From Streptantibioticus_A sp037034305 (lineage in GTDB: Bacteria; Actinomycetota; Actinomycetes; Streptomycetales; Streptomycetaceae), in NCBI GenBank assembly GCA_037034305.1, contig JBAGJY010000014.1, positions 1 to 64,000 of the forward strand: DNA of 64,000 bases. Direction: 5' to 3'. Position 1 is the first letter of the stretch; each line of letters starts with the position of its first letter. The notes beneath the pieces were generated by a model that was not told the DNA's origin, made no database searches, and saw only the letters and a list, made by a program, of their open reading frames with translations. Shown in pieces: positions 32,935-43,062 of this stretch. Position numbers and translations under genes: made by a program.

Positions 32935-33735
32935 GTGAAGATCGCGTTCTCGACCCTCGGGGTGCCCGGGATGCCGGTGGCCCAGGTGGTCCGGCTCGCC
33001 GCCGACCACCGCTTCCATGGTGTGGAACTGCGCGCGCACGCCACCGAGGAGCCGGTGCACACCGGGCTCACCCCGGAGCAACGCGCGGACATTGTCCGGG
33101 AGTTCGGCGACGCCGGGGTGGAGGTGCTGGGGGTCGGCTCGTATGTGAAGGTGGCCGCGCCGGGCGAGGACGAGCCGGTGCTGGCCGAGCTGCGGGACCA
33201 TGTGGCGCTCGGCGCCGACCTCGGCGCGCCGTACCTGCGGGTGTTCCCCGGCGCGGGCGAGGCCGCCGCGGCCAGCGCCGACGACGTGGCGGCCCGGCGG
33301 CTGGCCGCCGTCGCCGGGTACGCGCTGGACCGGCAGGTGCGGATCCTGGTGGAAACACATGACTCGCACCGCACCGCGGCCGATGTGGAGCGGATCCTGG
33401 GGCTGGTCGGCCATCGCGCGGTGGGCGCGCTGTGGGACGTGATGCACACCTGGCTGGGCGGCGAGCAGCCCTCCGCTTCCCATCCGGCGCTCGCGCCGCA
33501 CCTGGGGTACGTCCAGGTCAAGGACGTCGCCTCGGTGGAGGACCGGACACCGCTGCCGCTCGGCGAGGGTGTGCTGCCGTTGACCGAGTGCGTGGAGGTG
33601 CTCAGCCGGGCCGGTTGGGACGGCTGGTTGTGCTGGGAGTACGAGAAGCGCTGGTTCCCGGCGGTGCCGGAGCTGGCGGGGCTGCTCGACGGGGCCCGGG
33701 ACCATCTGTGGCGACTGCTGAACGAGTCGGCCTGA
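32935..33735 (+). CDS. Sugar phosphate isomerase/epimerase family protein (second copy type)
   Basis: This 266-residue TIM barrel of the AP-endonuclease-2/xylose-isomerase-like group has metal-ligand segments ILVETHDSH (Glu/His), GALWDVMHTW (Asp/His) and WLCWEYEKRW (Glu). GTG 32935 lies 45 nt after the MarR-GNAT stop in the same direction, so the two may be cotranscribed. It is only distantly similar to the barrel at 27444-28316. Substrate unknown. Confidence 0.85.
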   Translation: MKIAFSTLGVPGMPVAQVVRLAADHRFHGVELRAHATEEPVHTGLTPEQRADIVREFGDAGVEVLGVGSYVKVAAPGEDEPVLAELRDHVALGADLGAPYLRVFPGAGEAAAASADDVAARRLAAVAGYALDRQVRILVETHDSHRTAADVERILGLVGHRAVGALWDVMHTWLGGEQPSASHPALAPHLGYVQVKDVASVEDRTPLPLGEGVLPLTECVEVLSRAGWDGWLCWEYEKRWFPAVPELAGLLDGARDHLWRLLNESA

Positions 33736-33919
33736 CGCCCGCTTCGACGGAGTCGCTGCTTCCGGGTTTGATGGCCCGCCGCCCACAGAGAGGCTGTTAC
33801 GCGTCAGCCCGGCGGCAGCGCCCCCCTTACACGTTCGGGTGCCGATCACCGCACTGATACCACGTCAGCAAGTGAGTGAATGCGACGATATCGGGGAAGT
33901 CGTGCGAGTGGGGGTCATC

Positions 33920-34549
33920 ATGCGGAATTCACCGCGCCGGATCAGCCGTAGCGGCCCGTTGCTACCGCTCGCGCTGCTGCTGGCCGGTTGTGCGCCCAGC
34001 CAGGGGCTCACCGGCAGCGGCGCGTACACCCCGCCGTCCGCCAGCCCTTCCGGTTCGCCGCGCGCCGCCGCCTTCCTGGCCGTCGGGACCTGCGCGGCGC
34101 ACGACCGGGTCGGCACCGGGGGCTCCTTCCACCAGGTCTCCTGCGGTGATCCGGCAGCGGTGGCGAAGGTGACGGTGCGCAGCAGCGCGGGCTCCGCGGC
34201 GAGCCCGGACTGCCCGGACACCACCGACTTCGTCCTCAGCGTCAGCGGCACCAGCGCCGCCCAGGCCTCGCCCGCCCCCGACGCGCAGGGCTACGCCTGT
34301 CTGCGCGACCTGCGCCCGCCGCACCCGGGCGACCCCGGTATGGGCGGCGGCCCGAACACCATCGTCGGCGACTGCGTGTACACCGAGGGGCCCGACGAGG
34401 CCGAGGAGACCGCCTGCGACGGCTCGGGCAAGCATCCGCCCCGGTACAAGGTGGTCGCCATCGTCACCACCCGCGCGGACTGTCCGGCCGCCACCTCCCT
34501 GTACGTGGGCGTACGGCACCACAAGGTGGGCTGCGCGCGGAAGTTGTGA
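33920..34549 (+). CDS. Putative secreted lipoprotein
   Basis: This 209-residue protein has an Arg-rich N-region, a hydrophobic stretch and lipobox LLAGC, so lipidation is expected at Cys24. A Ser/Pro/Ala linker follows, then two Cys-bearing segments (VGTCAAH...QVSCGD and CPDTTDF...YACLRDL), giving an even-looking set of cysteines likely in disulphides. ATG 33920 with a G-rich site upstream is preferred over earlier in-frame starts, which would bury the signal. Function unknown. It is convergent with the ABC transporter gene. Confidence 0.78.
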   Translation: MRNSPRRISRSGPLLPLALLLAGCAPSQGLTGSGAYTPPSASPSGSPRAAAFLAVGTCAAHDRVGTGGSFHQVSCGDPAAVAKVTVRSSAGSAASPDCPDTTDFVLSVSGTSAAQASPAPDAQGYACLRDLRPPHPGDPGMGGGPNTIVGDCVYTEGPDEAEETACDGSGKHPPRYKVVAIVTTRADCPAATSLYVGVRHHKVGCARKL

Positions 34550-34568
34550 CTTCGGCGCGCGGCCCGCG

Positions 34569-37500
34569 CTACACCACGGCGTGTTCGTCGGTGCCCGCGA
34601 AGGTGCGCCACAGCTGCGCGTACCTGCCGTCCTGGGCGAGCAGTTCGGCGTGCGTGCCGTCCTCGACCACCCGGCCGTGGTCCAGTACCACCACCCGGTC
34701 GGCGCGCGCGGCCGTGGTGAGCCGGTGAGCCACCACCAGCGTGGTGCGCCGTACCGCCAGCCGGTCGGCGGCGGCGTTGACCAGTGCCTCGGTCGCCAGG
34801 TCGAGGGCGGCGGTCGCCTCGTCGAGCAACAGCACGTCGGGGTCGACGAGTTCGGCCCGGGCCAGCGCCAGTAGCTGCCGCTGGCCCGCGGACAGGTTGC
34901 GGCCGCGTTCGCCCACCCGGTGCAGATAGCCGTCCGCGAACCCGGCGATCATGTCGTGGGCGCCGACCGCCCGTGCCGCGGCCTCCACCTCCGCGTCGGT
35001 CGCGTCCGGCCGCCCGTAGGCGATGGCGTCCCGTACGGTTCCGGCGAACAGGTACGGCTCCTGCGGCACCACGCCCAACCGCCGCCGGTACCCGGTCAGA
35101 TCGAGTTCGCGCAGGTCCGTGCCGTCCACCCGAACCGTGCCGCTGGTCGGGTCGTAGAACCGGGCGACCAGCTTGACCAGTGTCGACTTGCCCGCGCCCG
35201 TCTCACCGACGAAGGCGACGGTCTGCCCGGCCGGAATCCGCAACTCCACACCGGACAGTGCTGGTTTCGCGTCGCGGTAGGCGAAGTGCACGTCCTCGAA
35301 GGCGACTTCACCGCGCAGCCCGTCCCCGGGCACCGGACGCGGACGCTCCGCCAGCGGTGTGGCGGTCGGCTCGCGCAGCAGCTCACGGATCCGGCCGAGC
35401 GACACCGACGCCTGCTGGTAGCCGTCGAAGACCTGCGACAGCTGCTGTACGGGCGAGAAGAACAGATCGATGTAGAGCAGGTAGGCCACCAGCGCACCGG
35501 CGGTCAGCGTGTGGTCGTCGACCCGGGAGGCGCCGACGATCAGCACCAGTGCGGCGGCCACGCTGGACAGCAGCTGAACGAACGGGAAGTAGACCGAGAT
35601 GTACCACTGGCCGCGCACCCGCGCCTGCCGGTACTCGGCGCTGCGTTCGGCGAACCGCCGGGCGCCCGCCCGCTCGCCGCGGAACGCCTGGACGATCCGC
35701 AGTCCGGCCACATGCTCCTGCAGGTCGGCGTTGACGACGGCCACCTTGTCGCGGGCCAGGCCGTACGCCTTCACCGACTTGCGGCGGAAGACGATCGTCG
35801 CGGCGATCAGCGGCGGCAGCGTCGCGAAGACCACGAGCGCCAGTTGCACGTCCAGGGCGAGCAGGGCGACGAGTATGCCGAAGAAGGTCAGCAGGCTGAC
35901 CACCGCGGTGACCAGGCCGGTCTGCAGGAAGGTCGACAGGGCGTCGACGTCGGTGGTCATCCTGGTCATCACGCGACCGGTCAACTCGCGTTCGTAGTAG
36001 TCGAGTCCGAGTCGCTGGAGATGCGCGAAGATCTTGATCCGCAGTGAGTACAGGACGCGTTCACCGGTGCGGCCGGTCAGTTGGGTCTCGCCGATCTGCG
36101 CCACCCACTGTGCCAGGACGACGACGAGAGCGAGGCCGGAGGCGGCCCAGACGGCGCCCAGCGCCAGCCGTTCCACACCCTGGTCGATGCCGTGCCTGAT
36201 CAGGATGGGCAGCAGCAGCCCGGACAGCGCGTCGACGGCGACCAGCGCCAGGCTGGCCAGCAGCGGCATCCGGAAGCCGCGTAGCAGGGCGCGCAACCCG
36301 AAGTCGTGATCGGCCTGGCGGGCGCGCTGCTCATCGATGTCGGGGGTGTCGTCGGCGGCCGGCAACGCCGCGACCCGCTCCAGCAGTTCGGGGGTGGCGG
36401 GCATTCCGGCGAGCGCGCCCGCCAGACCGGGTCCCGCGGCCACCGCGGTGGGCTGGGCGCCCGTGGCCGGGTCCCGGTCCTCCTTGGGCCTGCGCCACAG
36501 CTGCGGGGTGACGCCGTCCACAACGCGACGTACGGCGCGCGGGGCGCCGTCGGCCAGCGCCGCCTGGGCAGTCGCCGGGTCGGTGGCGGACGGGGCTGGC
36601 GCGAGCCCGGTGGCGGACGGGGCTGGCGCGAGCCCGGTGGCGGACGCCTCCCCGTCCGTGAACCCCGGCGCCTGCGCTGCCCCGGACGCCCCCGCGGGGT
36701 CGGGCGTGCGGACGTCGGCCGCGAGTTCGTCGGCGTCGGTCAGCAGCCTGCGGTACAGCGCGCAGCGCTCCTGGAGTTCCTCGTGTGTGCCGACGTCCAC
36801 CAGCTGGCCCTGGTCCAGTACCGCGATGCGGTCGGCCAGCCCGAGGGTGGAGCGCCGGTGGGCGATCAGCAGCGTGGTACGGCCGCGCATCACCTCATGC
36901 AGGGCGTCGTGGATCTCCGCCTCGACCCGGGCGTCCACGGCCGACGTGGCGTCGTCCAGAAGCAGCAGTCGCGGGTCGGTGACCACCGCGCGGGCCAGTG
37001 CGACACGCTGGCGCTGGCCGCCGGAGAGGGTCAGGCCCTGTTCGCCGACCACGGTGTCGTAGCCGTCGGGCAGCGCGCGGATGAAGTCGTGCGCCTGGGC
37101 GGCACGGGCGGCGGCGAGCAGCTGCTCCTCGGTGGCGTCCGGGTGGCCGTAGAGGATGTTGGCGCGGATCGAGTCGGAGAACAGGAAGCTGTCCTCCGGT
37201 ACCAGGCCGATGGCCGCCCGCAGCGAGTCGAGGGTCAGCTCCCGTACGTCGGTGCCGCCCACCCTTACGGCGCCGCCGGTGACGTCGTAGAAGCGCGGCA
37301 GCAGCAGCGAGACGGTGGACTTGCCGGATCCGGACGCGCCGACCACGGCGACCGTCTCGCCGGGTTCGATGCGCAGCGAGAAGTCCTTCAGCACCGGACG
37401 TTCCGGGTCGTAGCCGAAGGTCACGGTGTCGAACTCGACACTGGCGTCGGCGTCGGCGGGCAGTGCGCGCGCGTCCGGCGCCTGCTTGATGCGCGGCTGG

Positions 37501-38462
37501 GTGTCGATCAGCTGGTAGACCCGCTCCACGCCCGCGCGGGCCTGCTGGCCGACGGTGAGCATCATGGTCAGCATCCGTACCGGGCCGGTGAGTTGGGCGA
37601 GGTAGGTGGAGAAGGCGACGAAGGTGCCGAGGCTGATCTGGTGGTTGACCGCCATCCAGCCGCCCAGCGCGAGCATGGCGACCTGGCCCAGCGCGGGCAC
37701 CGCCTGAAGCGCCGGGTTGTAGCGGGCGTTGAGCCGGATGGTGCGCAGCCGGGCGGCGAACAGGGTGCGGCTGACGCCGCGCAGCTTGTGCTCCTCCTGC
37801 TCCTCCTGGCCGAAGCCCTTGACGACGCGGACACCGGTGACCGCCCCGTCGACGACACCCGCGACGGCGGCGGCCTGCCCCTGCGCGTACCAGGTGGCGG
37901 GGAACAGCCGGGTGCGGCTGCGGTCGGCGAGGAACCACAGCGCCGGGGCGACGGCGAGCGCGATGACGGTCAGCAGCGGGGACAGCACCGCCATGACGAC
38001 CAGGGACATCACGAACAGCAGCACGTTGCCGATCATCATCGGCAACATGAACAGCATTCCCTGGATCAGTTGCAGGTCGCTGGTCGCCCGGCCGACGACC
38101 TGCCCGGTGTCCAGTTCGTCCTGCCGGACGCCGTCCAGCCGGGAGATCGTCCGGAACATCGCCGTCCGCAGGTCGTGCTGGACGTCCAGCGCGAGCCGTC
38201 CGCCGTAGAACCGCCGCATGAACGTGAGGACGTAGACGGCGACCGCGGACAGCACCATCAGGCCCGCCCAGGGCCCCATGGAGCGGGTGTGCCGGACGAT
38301 CACGTCATCGATGATCAGCCGGGGCAGCAGGGGCACCAGCGCCATGACGGCCATTCCGGCGAGCGACGCCCCCAGCGACAGCAGTACGTTGCGCCGATAC
38401 CGCCAGCACTCGGCGGATATCCGCCGCAACCAGCCCCGCTCACCCTGCCGCTTGTCCGCCAC
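34569..38462 (-). CDS. Fused ABC exporter (TMD-NBD-TMD-NBD)
   Basis: This 1297-residue protein joins two exporter half-transporters in one chain. TMD1 is about 25-310; NBD1 has Walker A Lys381, LSGGQ, and Walker B Asp503 followed by Asp504 in place of the catalytic Glu; the linker is about 590-730; TMD2 is about 735-1030; NBD2 has Lys1092, LSAGQ, and Asp1214-Glu1215. The replacements at Asp504 and LSAGQ fall in the same composite ATP site, the usual arrangement of heterodimeric exporters. GTG 38462 has GGAGG upstream. Drug or lipid export is typical for the family; the substrate is unknown. Confidence 0.94.
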   Translation of the reverse strand: MADKRQGERGWLRRISAECWRYRRNVLLSLGASLAGMAVMALVPLLPRLIIDDVIVRHTRSMGPWAGLMVLSAVAVYVLTFMRRFYGGRLALDVQHDLRTAMFRTISRLDGVRQDELDTGQVVGRATSDLQLIQGMLFMLPMMIGNVLLFVMSLVVMAVLSPLLTVIALAVAPALWFLADRSRTRLFPATWYAQGQAAAVAGVVDGAVTGVRVVKGFGQEEQEEHKLRGVSRTLFAARLRTIRLNARYNPALQAVPALGQVAMLALGGWMAVNHQISLGTFVAFSTYLAQLTGPVRMLTMMLTVGQQARAGVERVYQLIDTQPRIKQAPDARALPADADASVEFDTVTFGYDPERPVLKDFSLRIEPGETVAVVGASGSGKSTVSLLLPRFYDVTGGAVRVGGTDVRELTLDSLRAAIGLVPEDSFLFSDSIRANILYGHPDATEEQLLAAARAAQAHDFIRALPDGYDTVVGEQGLTLSGGQRQRVALARAVVTDPRLLLLDDATSAVDARVEAEIHDALHEVMRGRTTLLIAHRRSTLGLADRIAVLDQGQLVDVGTHEELQERCALYRRLLTDADELAADVRTPDPAGASGAAQAPGFTDGEASATGLAPAPSATGLAPAPSATDPATAQAALADGAPRAVRRVVDGVTPQLWRRPKEDRDPATGAQPTAVAAGPGLAGALAGMPATPELLERVAALPAADDTPDIDEQRARQADHDFGLRALLRGFRMPLLASLALVAVDALSGLLLPILIRHGIDQGVERLALGAVWAASGLALVVVLAQWVAQIGETQLTGRTGERVLYSLRIKIFAHLQRLGLDYYERELTGRVMTRMTTDVDALSTFLQTGLVTAVVSLLTFFGILVALLALDVQLALVVFATLPPLIAATIVFRRKSVKAYGLARDKVAVVNADLQEHVAGLRIVQAFRGERAGARRFAERSAEYRQARVRGQWYISVYFPFVQLLSSVAAALVLIVGASRVDDHTLTAGALVAYLLYIDLFFSPVQQLSQVFDGYQQASVSLGRIRELLREPTATPLAERPRPVPGDGLRGEVAFEDVHFAYRDAKPALSGVELRIPAGQTVAFVGETGAGKSTLVKLVARFYDPTSGTVRVDGTDLRELDLTGYRRRLGVVPQEPYLFAGTVRDAIAYGRPDATDAEVEAAARAVGAHDMIAGFADGYLHRVGERGRNLSAGQRQLLALARAELVDPDVLLLDEATAALDLATEALVNAAADRLAVRRTTLVVAHRLTTAARADRVVVLDHGRVVEDGTHAELLAQDGRYAQLWRTFAGTDEHAVV
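36582..36645 (-). repeat. 27-bp tandem repeat in the ABC exporter linker
   Basis: The unit starting GGTGGCGGACGGGGCTGG occurs at 36582-36608 and 36609-36635, with a partial third copy to 36645. It encodes repeated ATGLAPAPS nonapeptides in the flexible linker between the two halves. Copy number may vary between strains. Confidence 0.85.
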
Positions 38463-38603
38463 CCGGAACCTCCGTCATCCGCTTCGCTACCGGTGACTGC
38501 AAACGCCATGGCGTGCGGATTTCATCCTGCGGCAACAAACGGGGACGCGACACCGGGCGAAGGATCGAGGGCCGGGTCGGGCCAGGGACGTGCCACTCAC
38601 GGC

Positions 38604-39389
38604 CTAGGACCGGGCGTCGACCTCACCGAGCCAGACCCGGCGGCCCAACTCGTCAAGCTCGTCCCTGCGCTCTTCGCACTCGGGGAGCGCCCGGCGCAAC
38701 AGGCGCCAGTAGTCACGTCCATGCCCCGCGAGCACGATGTGGGCCAGCTCATGTGCGATCACATAGTCGACCAGGTGGGGGGGCAGCTGGAACACCGCCC
38801 AGTTCAGTGCCACAAGCCCCAGACGGCCGTCACCCGGGGTGTACGAGCCCCAGCGCAGCCCCATCTCCCGCACCTCCACCCGCGGCTTCGCCACATCAAG
38901 GCGTGCCGCCCACGGCTGAAGCCTGCCGAGCGCCCAGGACCGCCCGACACGCCGATACCAGCCGATGATCTCCAGGCGCCCCCGTCGGGGGTCGGCAGCC
39001 GCCGTCGAGTCCATGGTCAACCTGCCGGACACCAGCCGTACGGGCTCGCCGGGCGCGTCCACCAGCGCCAGCCGGTGGCTCCTTCCCAGGTAACGGAAGA
39101 TCTCACCGTCCACGAGTCGCCGGGCCGGGTGCAGCGGACGCAGCCGCTCCCGTAGCGCGAGCTTGCCCTCGATCCAGTGGCGGTGGTCGTGTACGAACCC
39201 CTCAGCGCGCTTGGTGGTGCAGCCAGCCGGAGCGTGCAGAGTGACTGAACCGTCCCGCTCCACGGTCAGCCCGAGCCTGCCTCGCCGGGCGCTGACGCGC
39301 ACGTTCAGCGTCTGCCCGGCCGAGCGCAGGAACTGGCCGTCCACCAGACGGCGGGCGGAGACAGCGGACGATTCGGGCGCGGGAGACAC
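38604..39389 (-). CDS. YgjP-like (DUF45/M48-type) metallopeptidase
   Basis: This 261-residue protein has the zinc motif HELAH (in YVIAHELAHIVLAGH) and a downstream GHGRDYWRLL, the signature of YgjP/DUF45 proteins. It also has the conserved REMGLRWGSYTPGDGRLGLNW-type segment (about 165-185). GTG 39389 lies 5 nt after the hsdR stop, so it is the last gene of the hsdR transcript. Such genes are often linked to type I restriction subunits; their role in restriction is not settled. Confidence 0.88.
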   Translation of the reverse strand: MSPAPESSAVSARRLVDGQFLRSAGQTLNVRVSARRGRLGLTVERDGSVTLHAPAGCTTKRAEGFVHDHRHWIEGKLALRERLRPLHPARRLVDGEIFRYLGRSHRLALVDAPGEPVRLVSGRLTMDSTAAADPRRGRLEIIGWYRRVGRSWALGRLQPWAARLDVAKPRVEVREMGLRWGSYTPGDGRLGLVALNWAVFQLPPHLVDYVIAHELAHIVLAGHGRDYWRLLRRALPECEERRDELDELGRRVWLGEVDARS

Positions 39390-39394
39390 GCCAG

Positions 39395-42300
39395 CTATTG
39401 TGCCCGTCCCCGGCGGGTGAACCAGGACCGGTTGTCCTCCGCGAAGCCAGCCAGGAACTGTGACAGTTCCTGTAGCGGTGCGAAGTCCGCTTCCTTCGGC
39501 ATCAGCCCGTCGTTGATCAGCTGGTAGAAGATCTCTGCCGCAAGCGAGTGGACGTTCTCACTCCCTCCCACGTACGTCACCCTGCCGACCGTCTGGGTGA
39601 TGACGTCGCACACTCCGACCGACAGCCGTCGCAGCAGCTCGGGATCAGGCGCGTCAAAGGCCGGGTGACCGGTCAGCCGGTCCTCAAGCTGGTTGTGCAC
39701 CCGCTGCTCCATGACGCTGAGACCTGCCAGACGTGGATCGTCCGCTTCTTCCCGGCGGGCTTCCTCGATGAGCTCTTGCAGCCGCTCGCACTGCTCCTCG
39801 AAGCGGCCGTGCAGCTCGCGCAGTACGTCCTCCAGGGCCTTCGACAGTGAGGTGTACTTCGCGGGGTCCTCTCGCTTGACCCGCTCCTCCAGGTGGAAGC
39901 GGAGCGCGTGCCTCATCTCAGCCGCCGCCACGCGCGGCTCGGGAATGGCGCGTACGGCATCGTCGAAAGCCTCGGAAGTGATCGAGACCGGTGGAATGAC
40001 CTGCTCGATCTCGGGCATCTCCAGGTGCTCGGCGATCATCGCCCGCACCTTGCGGCCGTACCCGCGAAGCGTGAAGGTGCCGCCAGGCGCGTCCCGGTAG
40101 TGGCGGCGGAGGCGCTTTTGCAACAGCGCCCAGCGGCGGGCCGCGGGAATGTGAACCAGCGCGGCCTCGTGCGGCAGCACCCGCTCCACGGATCGCAGGA
40201 ACTCGCCCAGCAACTCGTCGAAGGCGTAGCGGTCGCCCTCGTCGTGGAACGCGAACAGTGCCTCGGCGATCTCGCTGGGCCGGCCGGTGTCGCCGATGCC
40301 AAGGCGCGCCAGGAACGTCTCGACTTCCTCGGCCGCCCGCTTCATCTCGGGCACGTCGGATCTGACGTTGGGCACACTGCTGACCACGGGCGCGTCGTCC
40401 CGGTACCCGGCAAGAGTCTCGGCGAGGTTCTCGAACACCCCGTGGTAGTCGACCACGTAGCCGCCGCTCTTGGCGGGCGCTGGACGGTTGACGCGGGCGA
40501 CCGCCTGGAGCAGTTCGGCGTCACGGATCGGGCGGTCCAGGTACAGCACCTGCTCGATCGGCGCGTCGAAGCCGGTCAGGAGCATCGACTTGACGATGAG
40601 GAACACGATGACGGGCTCCTCGCCCTCACCACCGCGGTTGACGGCACCGACCTGCCCCATGGGCGGGCTGCTCCACGGAAGCCCGGTGGGCCGGGATGGC
40701 GAAGCCGTGGTCACGGGGGCCGAACTTCCGGCCGCCGCCCAGGGGTTGTCCGGCGGCAACTGCGGGATGTCCTCCAGAAACCGCTCGATGTGCTTCGCCT
40801 GCCGTGCCTGGTCGGTCCACTCCAGCCAGCGCTTCTCCTTCTTCTCCGCACCGGCCGAGATCACAGGTACGAAGTCGATCCGGCGCAGCACGTGCCGGTA
40901 CTGCCAGGCCCGTAGCAGCAGCAGTTCGTCACGGTCCAGCTTCTCCGGGGCTCGCCCCCTCAGTGAATCCGGGTCGAATCCTTCGACACGCTGCAGCAGT
41001 TCGTCCCGGGCGTCCCGCAGTGCGTACCGGTAGCGCACGGCGGCCTCCCGGCTGACCGCCGCGACCTGGGCCTTGAAGCCGCCGGTGAGCACGGTCGTCA
41101 CCCAGTGCTCCAGCATGTCGGCGGCCTTGGCCCGGATCATCGGTACGGACTCGGCGACATCCCGCTCAGTGGGCCTGCTCCACCGTCGGGCGAGCGCCGC
41201 CTGCTCCTGCGGGCTGCGGCGCCTGACCAGGTCGTCGAACTTGCGGTCCAGAGCGGCGCCTTCGCGTACCGCGCCCTCACCGGTACGGCCCTCGTACCGC
41301 ACCCGGACGACGACGCCGTCCCGCTCCGCCTCGTCCATCCGGTACTCGTCCAGGAACCGCCCGCTCGGCTCGATACCGAAGATCCGCCCGGTGTCCTCCA
41401 GCCTGCCGCGCATGATCGGTGTACCGGTGAAACCGATACGCGCGGCGTTCGGTACGGCCTCGCGCAGGCAGGCGTGAAGTACGGAGGTGTGCGAGCGGTG
41501 TGCCTCGTCGATCAGGACGAGGATCCGGGTCGACTCGTTGCACTTCGGGAAGGTGGGCCGCGCGACGGGCTCAGGCCGCTCCTCCCCGGCCCGCAACTCG
41601 GACGCGAGATCACGGTCGTCGCCGTCCTCGTTCGCGTCCCTGGCGAAGGAGAAGCGCCCACCGCCGCCGTACTTCTGGATCATCGCGAAGACGACGCGAC
41701 GGCCGCCGCCCCGCAGCAGCCCTTCGACCTGGGACTGTGTCTCCCCGATCTGCACCTCGCTGCCGCTGATCCTTACGGCGGCGGAGAGTTGGTCCTGCAA
41801 CTGGGTGCGGTCCGTGACCACGACGATCGTGAACAGGTTGAGCGCCGGGTCCTTGTGCATGTGCAGCCGTCGGGCGAGGAACGCCATGGTGAGGCTCTTG
41901 CCCGAGCCCTGCGTGTGCCAGATGACACCGCCGCGATCGTCCGTGTCGGGCCCTGGGTCGAGCCGGGTCCGGCCGGTGCGCAGCTTGCGCAGGGCCTTCT
42001 CAACGGCGCGGAACTGCTGGTGTCGGCAGACCGTCTTGACCTCGCCGCCGTCCTTGAGCGGGAGCGCGAGGACGTAGTGGCGGACGATGTTGAGCAGGTT
42101 CGCCGGGCGCAGTACGACGCCGATCAGCTTCTGCTGCTCGGTCAGGGGTGGCGGGGCCTCGCCGTCCGGGGTGGGGCCGAGGAGTTTCGCCTTCCTCAAC
42201 TCGTGGCGCAGCGTGCCCTCTTGCTCAGGCTCGATGCTGCGCCATGCGGCGAAGTGCTCCTCACTGGAGGAGATGGTGCCCAGGTGCGCGGTCTCCCCGG

Positions 42301-42964
42301 TGGCGGCGATGAGAAGTTGGACCGTCCTGAACAGGTCTGGGACACCGCAGGGGACATCCCGGGTGTCGCGCTCGTCGTAGTCGAGCGGTTCACCGGTGTA
42401 CGCGCGCAGATCCCGGATCGCCAGCCCGAGCGGGTCACTGCCGTGCGGGCTCTTGCACTCCACGACGGCGAGTGGAATGCCGTTGACGAACAGGACAAGG
42501 TCGAGGACGGACCTCTCCCCGCCCCGAGTGCGCACTTCCAGTTGGTCCACGACGAGGAAGTCGTTGCGTTCGGTGATCAGCTCGGGCTCGTCATCGATCC
42601 GCCAGTCGATGTACTGGACGTGCGTCTCGTCATCGCCGTGGAGCGTCGGATGACCGGGGATCTGCGCACCGTGCAGCAGCGTGTCGGTGGAAGCGAGATT
42701 GGCGCCGAGCAGTCCGCGCTCACCGGTGGAGACCGCGCCCAGTTGGCCGATGGCGCGGGCCGCGTTGGCGTCCGTCATCCAGGGCGAACCGTTGTGGAGG
42801 TTAACGCGCTTGAGGGCCTCGGTGAGCCGTTGGGTGAGTAATACGTCCTCGTACCCGCGCCGTTCCTGCTTCAGATCGGGCCCGTGGACGTGGGCCCAGC
42901 CCATCGCCTTCAGCTGCTCGATGAACGGCCGCTCCACCTCTTCCCGCTCGACCGCAACCACCAT
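39395..42964 (-). CDS. hsdR: Type I restriction enzyme subunit R
   Basis: This 1189-residue translocase-nuclease has an N-terminal PD-(D/E)xK nuclease domain (Asp in DLVLFVNGIP and E169-C-K171). SF2 helicase motifs follow: HTQGSGKS with Lys356, DEAH at 486-489, GFTGTP, and a late TGFDAP / QAVARVNR region. ATG 42964 has GGAGGGG upstream and is preferred over a longer frame. A low-complexity Pro/Ser insert sits near residues 750-780. Its partners hsdM and hsdS are 2.4 kb away beyond an unrelated-looking block, which is atypical. It is coupled to the YgjP-like gene downstream. Confidence 0.95.
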   Translation of the reverse strand: MVVAVEREEVERPFIEQLKAMGWAHVHGPDLKQERRGYEDVLLTQRLTEALKRVNLHNGSPWMTDANAARAIGQLGAVSTGERGLLGANLASTDTLLHGAQIPGHPTLHGDDETHVQYIDWRIDDEPELITERNDFLVVDQLEVRTRGGERSVLDLVLFVNGIPLAVVECKSPHGSDPLGLAIRDLRAYTGEPLDYDERDTRDVPCGVPDLFRTVQLLIAATGETAHLGTISSSEEHFAAWRSIEPEQEGTLRHELRKAKLLGPTPDGEAPPPLTEQQKLIGVVLRPANLLNIVRHYVLALPLKDGGEVKTVCRHQQFRAVEKALRKLRTGRTRLDPGPDTDDRGGVIWHTQGSGKSLTMAFLARRLHMHKDPALNLFTIVVVTDRTQLQDQLSAAVRISGSEVQIGETQSQVEGLLRGGGRRVVFAMIQKYGGGGRFSFARDANEDGDDRDLASELRAGEERPEPVARPTFPKCNESTRILVLIDEAHRSHTSVLHACLREAVPNAARIGFTGTPIMRGRLEDTGRIFGIEPSGRFLDEYRMDEAERDGVVVRVRYEGRTGEGAVREGAALDRKFDDLVRRRSPQEQAALARRWSRPTERDVAESVPMIRAKAADMLEHWVTTVLTGGFKAQVAAVSREAAVRYRYALRDARDELLQRVEGFDPDSLRGRAPEKLDRDELLLLRAWQYRHVLRRIDFVPVISAGAEKKEKRWLEWTDQARQAKHIERFLEDIPQLPPDNPWAAAGSSAPVTTASPSRPTGLPWSSPPMGQVGAVNRGGEGEEPVIVFLIVKSMLLTGFDAPIEQVLYLDRPIRDAELLQAVARVNRPAPAKSGGYVVDYHGVFENLAETLAGYRDDAPVVSSVPNVRSDVPEMKRAAEEVETFLARLGIGDTGRPSEIAEALFAFHDEGDRYAFDELLGEFLRSVERVLPHEAALVHIPAARRWALLQKRLRRHYRDAPGGTFTLRGYGRKVRAMIAEHLEMPEIEQVIPPVSITSEAFDDAVRAIPEPRVAAAEMRHALRFHLEERVKREDPAKYTSLSKALEDVLRELHGRFEEQCERLQELIEEARREEADDPRLAGLSVMEQRVHNQLEDRLTGHPAFDAPDPELLRRLSVGVCDVITQTVGRVTYVGGSENVHSLAAEIFYQLINDGLMPKEADFAPLQELSQFLAGFAEDNRSWFTRRGRAQ

Positions 42965-43062
42965 CGCCCGCGCCCCTCCGACCGATCCATCAGTCGGTCC
43001 ATTGTGCGCGAGGGGGTACCGGACGCACACCCGGGGTCACGAAGTGGCCTGCGGCGCCTGCC

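Noticed and set aside
36582..36645. CRISPR-like repeat
   Set aside because: Contiguous 27-bp tandem copies inside a coding linker, with no spacers.
36306..39155. A 949-codon plus-strand frame across the ABC exporter
   Set aside because: Repetitive Gly/Gln/Val/Arg translation. The minus strand has complete Walker and signature motifs.
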